A stretch of DNA of 24,375 bases, from contig CAZJXF010000044.1 of the NCBI GenBank assembly GCA_964549995.1, forward strand, positions 1-24,375, written 5' to 3'. The translations under genes and the position numbers were made by a program. Below the pieces are notes generated by a model, which saw only the letters and a list, made by a program, of their open reading frames with translations, was not told where the DNA came from and made no database searches. Positions 24,208 to 24,375 of this stretch are shown in pieces. Within the stretch, counting starts at the first letter, position 1. Every line of letters begins with the position of its first letter. The stretch is from Desulfatirhabdium sp964549995 (GTDB lineage Bacteria > Desulfobacterota > Desulfobacteria > Desulfobacterales > Desulfatirhabdiaceae).

Positions 24208-24375
24208 TGGGCTCGCAAAAAGTCGATCTACCCCCGATTTTCGGGTAGTTCCGGGCTTGAGCATGGGGGCGGGCATGCCTTTTGATGCTGCAGCGGAAAC
24301 TTGTTTGAAGCCGCCGGAGATCGTTGGGCCGGGCATGCAAAACGCTTCGGCTTGTGTTTGTAAAGCTTGCTATTT
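24206..24375 (-). repeat. Long palindromic element, copy 3, inverted and cut by window end
   Basis: The sequence matches the reverse complement of the right half of copies 1 and 2: terminal GATGGGCTCGCAAAAAGTC, then stem arm GCATGGGGGCGGGCATGCC, then CCGCCGGAGATCGTTGGGCC with GGGCATGCAAAACGCTTCGG and on to the centre. A shoulder hairpin CTACCC/GGGTAG replaces a differently composed CCCC/GGGG pair in copy 1. About 170 of the expected ~312 bp are inside the window. It starts within the phoU stop codon. Confidence 0.9.

Overview
The window reads as chromosome of a moderately GC-rich Gram-negative bacterium. Protein style, a pstSCAB-phoU set with oversized permeases, multi-receiver hybrid kinases and short dispersed palindromic repeats best fit a Desulfobacterota (delta-proteobacterial, probably sulfate-reducer-like) genome. 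That assignment is inference from family resemblance only: the window holds no rRNA or other marker. I see no tRNA, rRNA, CRISPR array, phage gene or transposase.

Layout. (1) 1-1435: the 3' part of a PLP-dependent aminotransferase, overlapping by 4 bp a small protein with a complete cereblon-type CULT fold signature (two CxxC pairs and a three-tryptophan cage). (2) 1514-5845: a 1443-residue membrane hybrid histidine kinase with an extracytoplasmic sensor, HAMP region, GAF domain, long coiled coil, HisKA/HATPase core and three receivers. (3) 5919-8618: a secreted protein with six Ig-like (Big_1/invasin type) repeats and a PPC-like C-terminal domain, at clearly lower G+C than its neighbours. 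(4) 8654-10149, minus strand: 5-formyltetrahydrofolate cyclo-ligase followed by a stand-alone DUF2156 acyl/aminoacyl-transferase-like protein. (5) 10417-16224, plus strand: serS, thrC, a LysM envelope protein, a TPR lipoprotein and a TadA-like deaminase, mostly with overlapping stop/start codons. A polypurine stretch and a 7-bp tandem repeat break the middle of this run. (6) 16654-24207: the phosphate uptake operon pstS-pstC-pstA-pstB-phoU behind a possible Pho-box promoter. PstC carries a large extracytoplasmic beta-propeller-like insert and PstA a coiled-coil insert.

The most unusual structure is a family of ~312-bp, almost wholly palindromic elements in and around the pst operon. Copy 1 (16310-16623) lies upstream of pstS. 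Copy 2 (17862-18173) lies between pstS and pstC and ends on the base before the pstC start codon. Copy 3 (24206 to window end, inverted) begins inside the phoU stop codon. Copies 1 and 2 differ in the main stem by paired, compensatory changes, so the fold itself appears conserved. A different palindromic repeat (20803-20927) separates pstC from pstA. Every junction in the first part of the operon therefore holds a foldable element, which could set the relative output of PstS, PstC and PstA.
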